In this document: positions 63,882 to 64,000 of the stretch, piece after piece
Layout: every line of letters starts with the position of its first letter
Numbering within the stretch: position 1 is the stretch's first letter
DNA from: Branchipolynoe longqiensis
Taxonomy: Eukaryota; Annelida; Polychaeta; Phyllodocida; Polynoidae
Assembly: GCA_030323885.1 (NCBI GenBank)
Contig: CM059197.1
Span: forward strand, 35,643,484-35,707,483
Direction: 5' to 3'
DNA length: 64,000 bases
Position numbers and translations under genes: made by a program
Notes under the pieces: generated by a model
The model's input: the letters and a program-made list of their open reading frames with translations, nothing else
The model's database searches: none
What the model was told of the DNA's origin: nothing

Positions 63882-64000
63882 AAGGGCTGTCATACTGCAG
63901 CATATGGCGGTGGCGTACACGTAACGTGGAGGAATAATTTGAAAAACGTTATAGGTCGAGATAAGCTGACCTTTGTGCACTGTGGGAGGTCCCAGTGGCA
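63882..64000 (+). mobile_element. Harbinger-like MITE, family F4, left end (runs off window)
   Basis: AAGGGCTGTCATACTGCAGC after TTA (63879-63881). 'gcatatggcggtggcgtac', 'aatttgaaaaacgtta' and 'tgacctttgtgcactg' match the right arm of 38780-42402 in reverse. Confidence 0.88.

Overview
This is a metazoan genomic window, and I see almost no host coding sequence in it. The evidence is GT-AG splice signals, tRNA-derived SINEs with target-site duplications (TSDs), LINE fragments, many terminal-inverted-repeat (TIR) elements, and dense micro-, mini- and satellite DNA. A mollusc or other lophotrochozoan is my best guess. It rests only on recalling that SINE family 2 (the one with the conserved 'gcacataccacagcc' stretch) is common in mollusc genomes, and I could not check this. 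The only host-gene candidate is an 81-bp exon at 10092-10172 with good splice sites on both sides. The window may therefore be introns of one large gene plus intergenic DNA.

Layout. 0-3.4 kb: SINE pieces and two minisatellites. 3.4-9.2 kb: nested DNA transposons and a run of SINEs. 9.6-12.2 kb: a MITE, the candidate exon, a DIRS-like remnant, an assembly gap and a 409-bp MITE. 12.3-17.4 kb: SINEs and a 741-bp MITE splitting one of them. 17.6-20.5 kb: low-complexity DNA inside a TIR element. 21-25.5 kb: two truncated LINEs and a TTAA element nested in its own family. 25.5-27.7 kb: a G/T-only strand array. 28-32.3 kb: MITEs, hAT-like and pogo-like elements. 32.8-35.5 kb: a 73-bp satellite behind a promoter-like stretch. 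37-42.4 kb: two MITEs, one of 3.6 kb with a GC-rich DIRS-like retrotransposon inside. 43-49 kb: SINEs and MITEs. 49.6-51.1 kb: the longest repeat-poor stretch. 51-64 kb: more nested elements.

The strongest unifying observation is a set of at least seven MITE families with 3-bp TTA/TAA TSDs, which fits PIF/Harbinger-type insertion. Most share a terminus close to GGCCCTGTCACAC but have unrelated interiors built from family-specific short words. Nearly all carry a strong internal palindrome about 80-200 bp from one end. In several families it is the same palindrome (arms AAGTTTTG and CAAAACTT around CATG). A second notable item is the 2.7-kb insert at 39258-41997. It has the A1-ORF-B1-A2-B2 split direct repeats of DIRS/Ngaro-type retrotransposons and a gag-like frame with a Cys/His cluster, but no reverse transcriptase or recombinase.

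Many insertions can be dated relative to each other because empty sites or exact TSDs are visible, so the window is a readable record of successive transposition.
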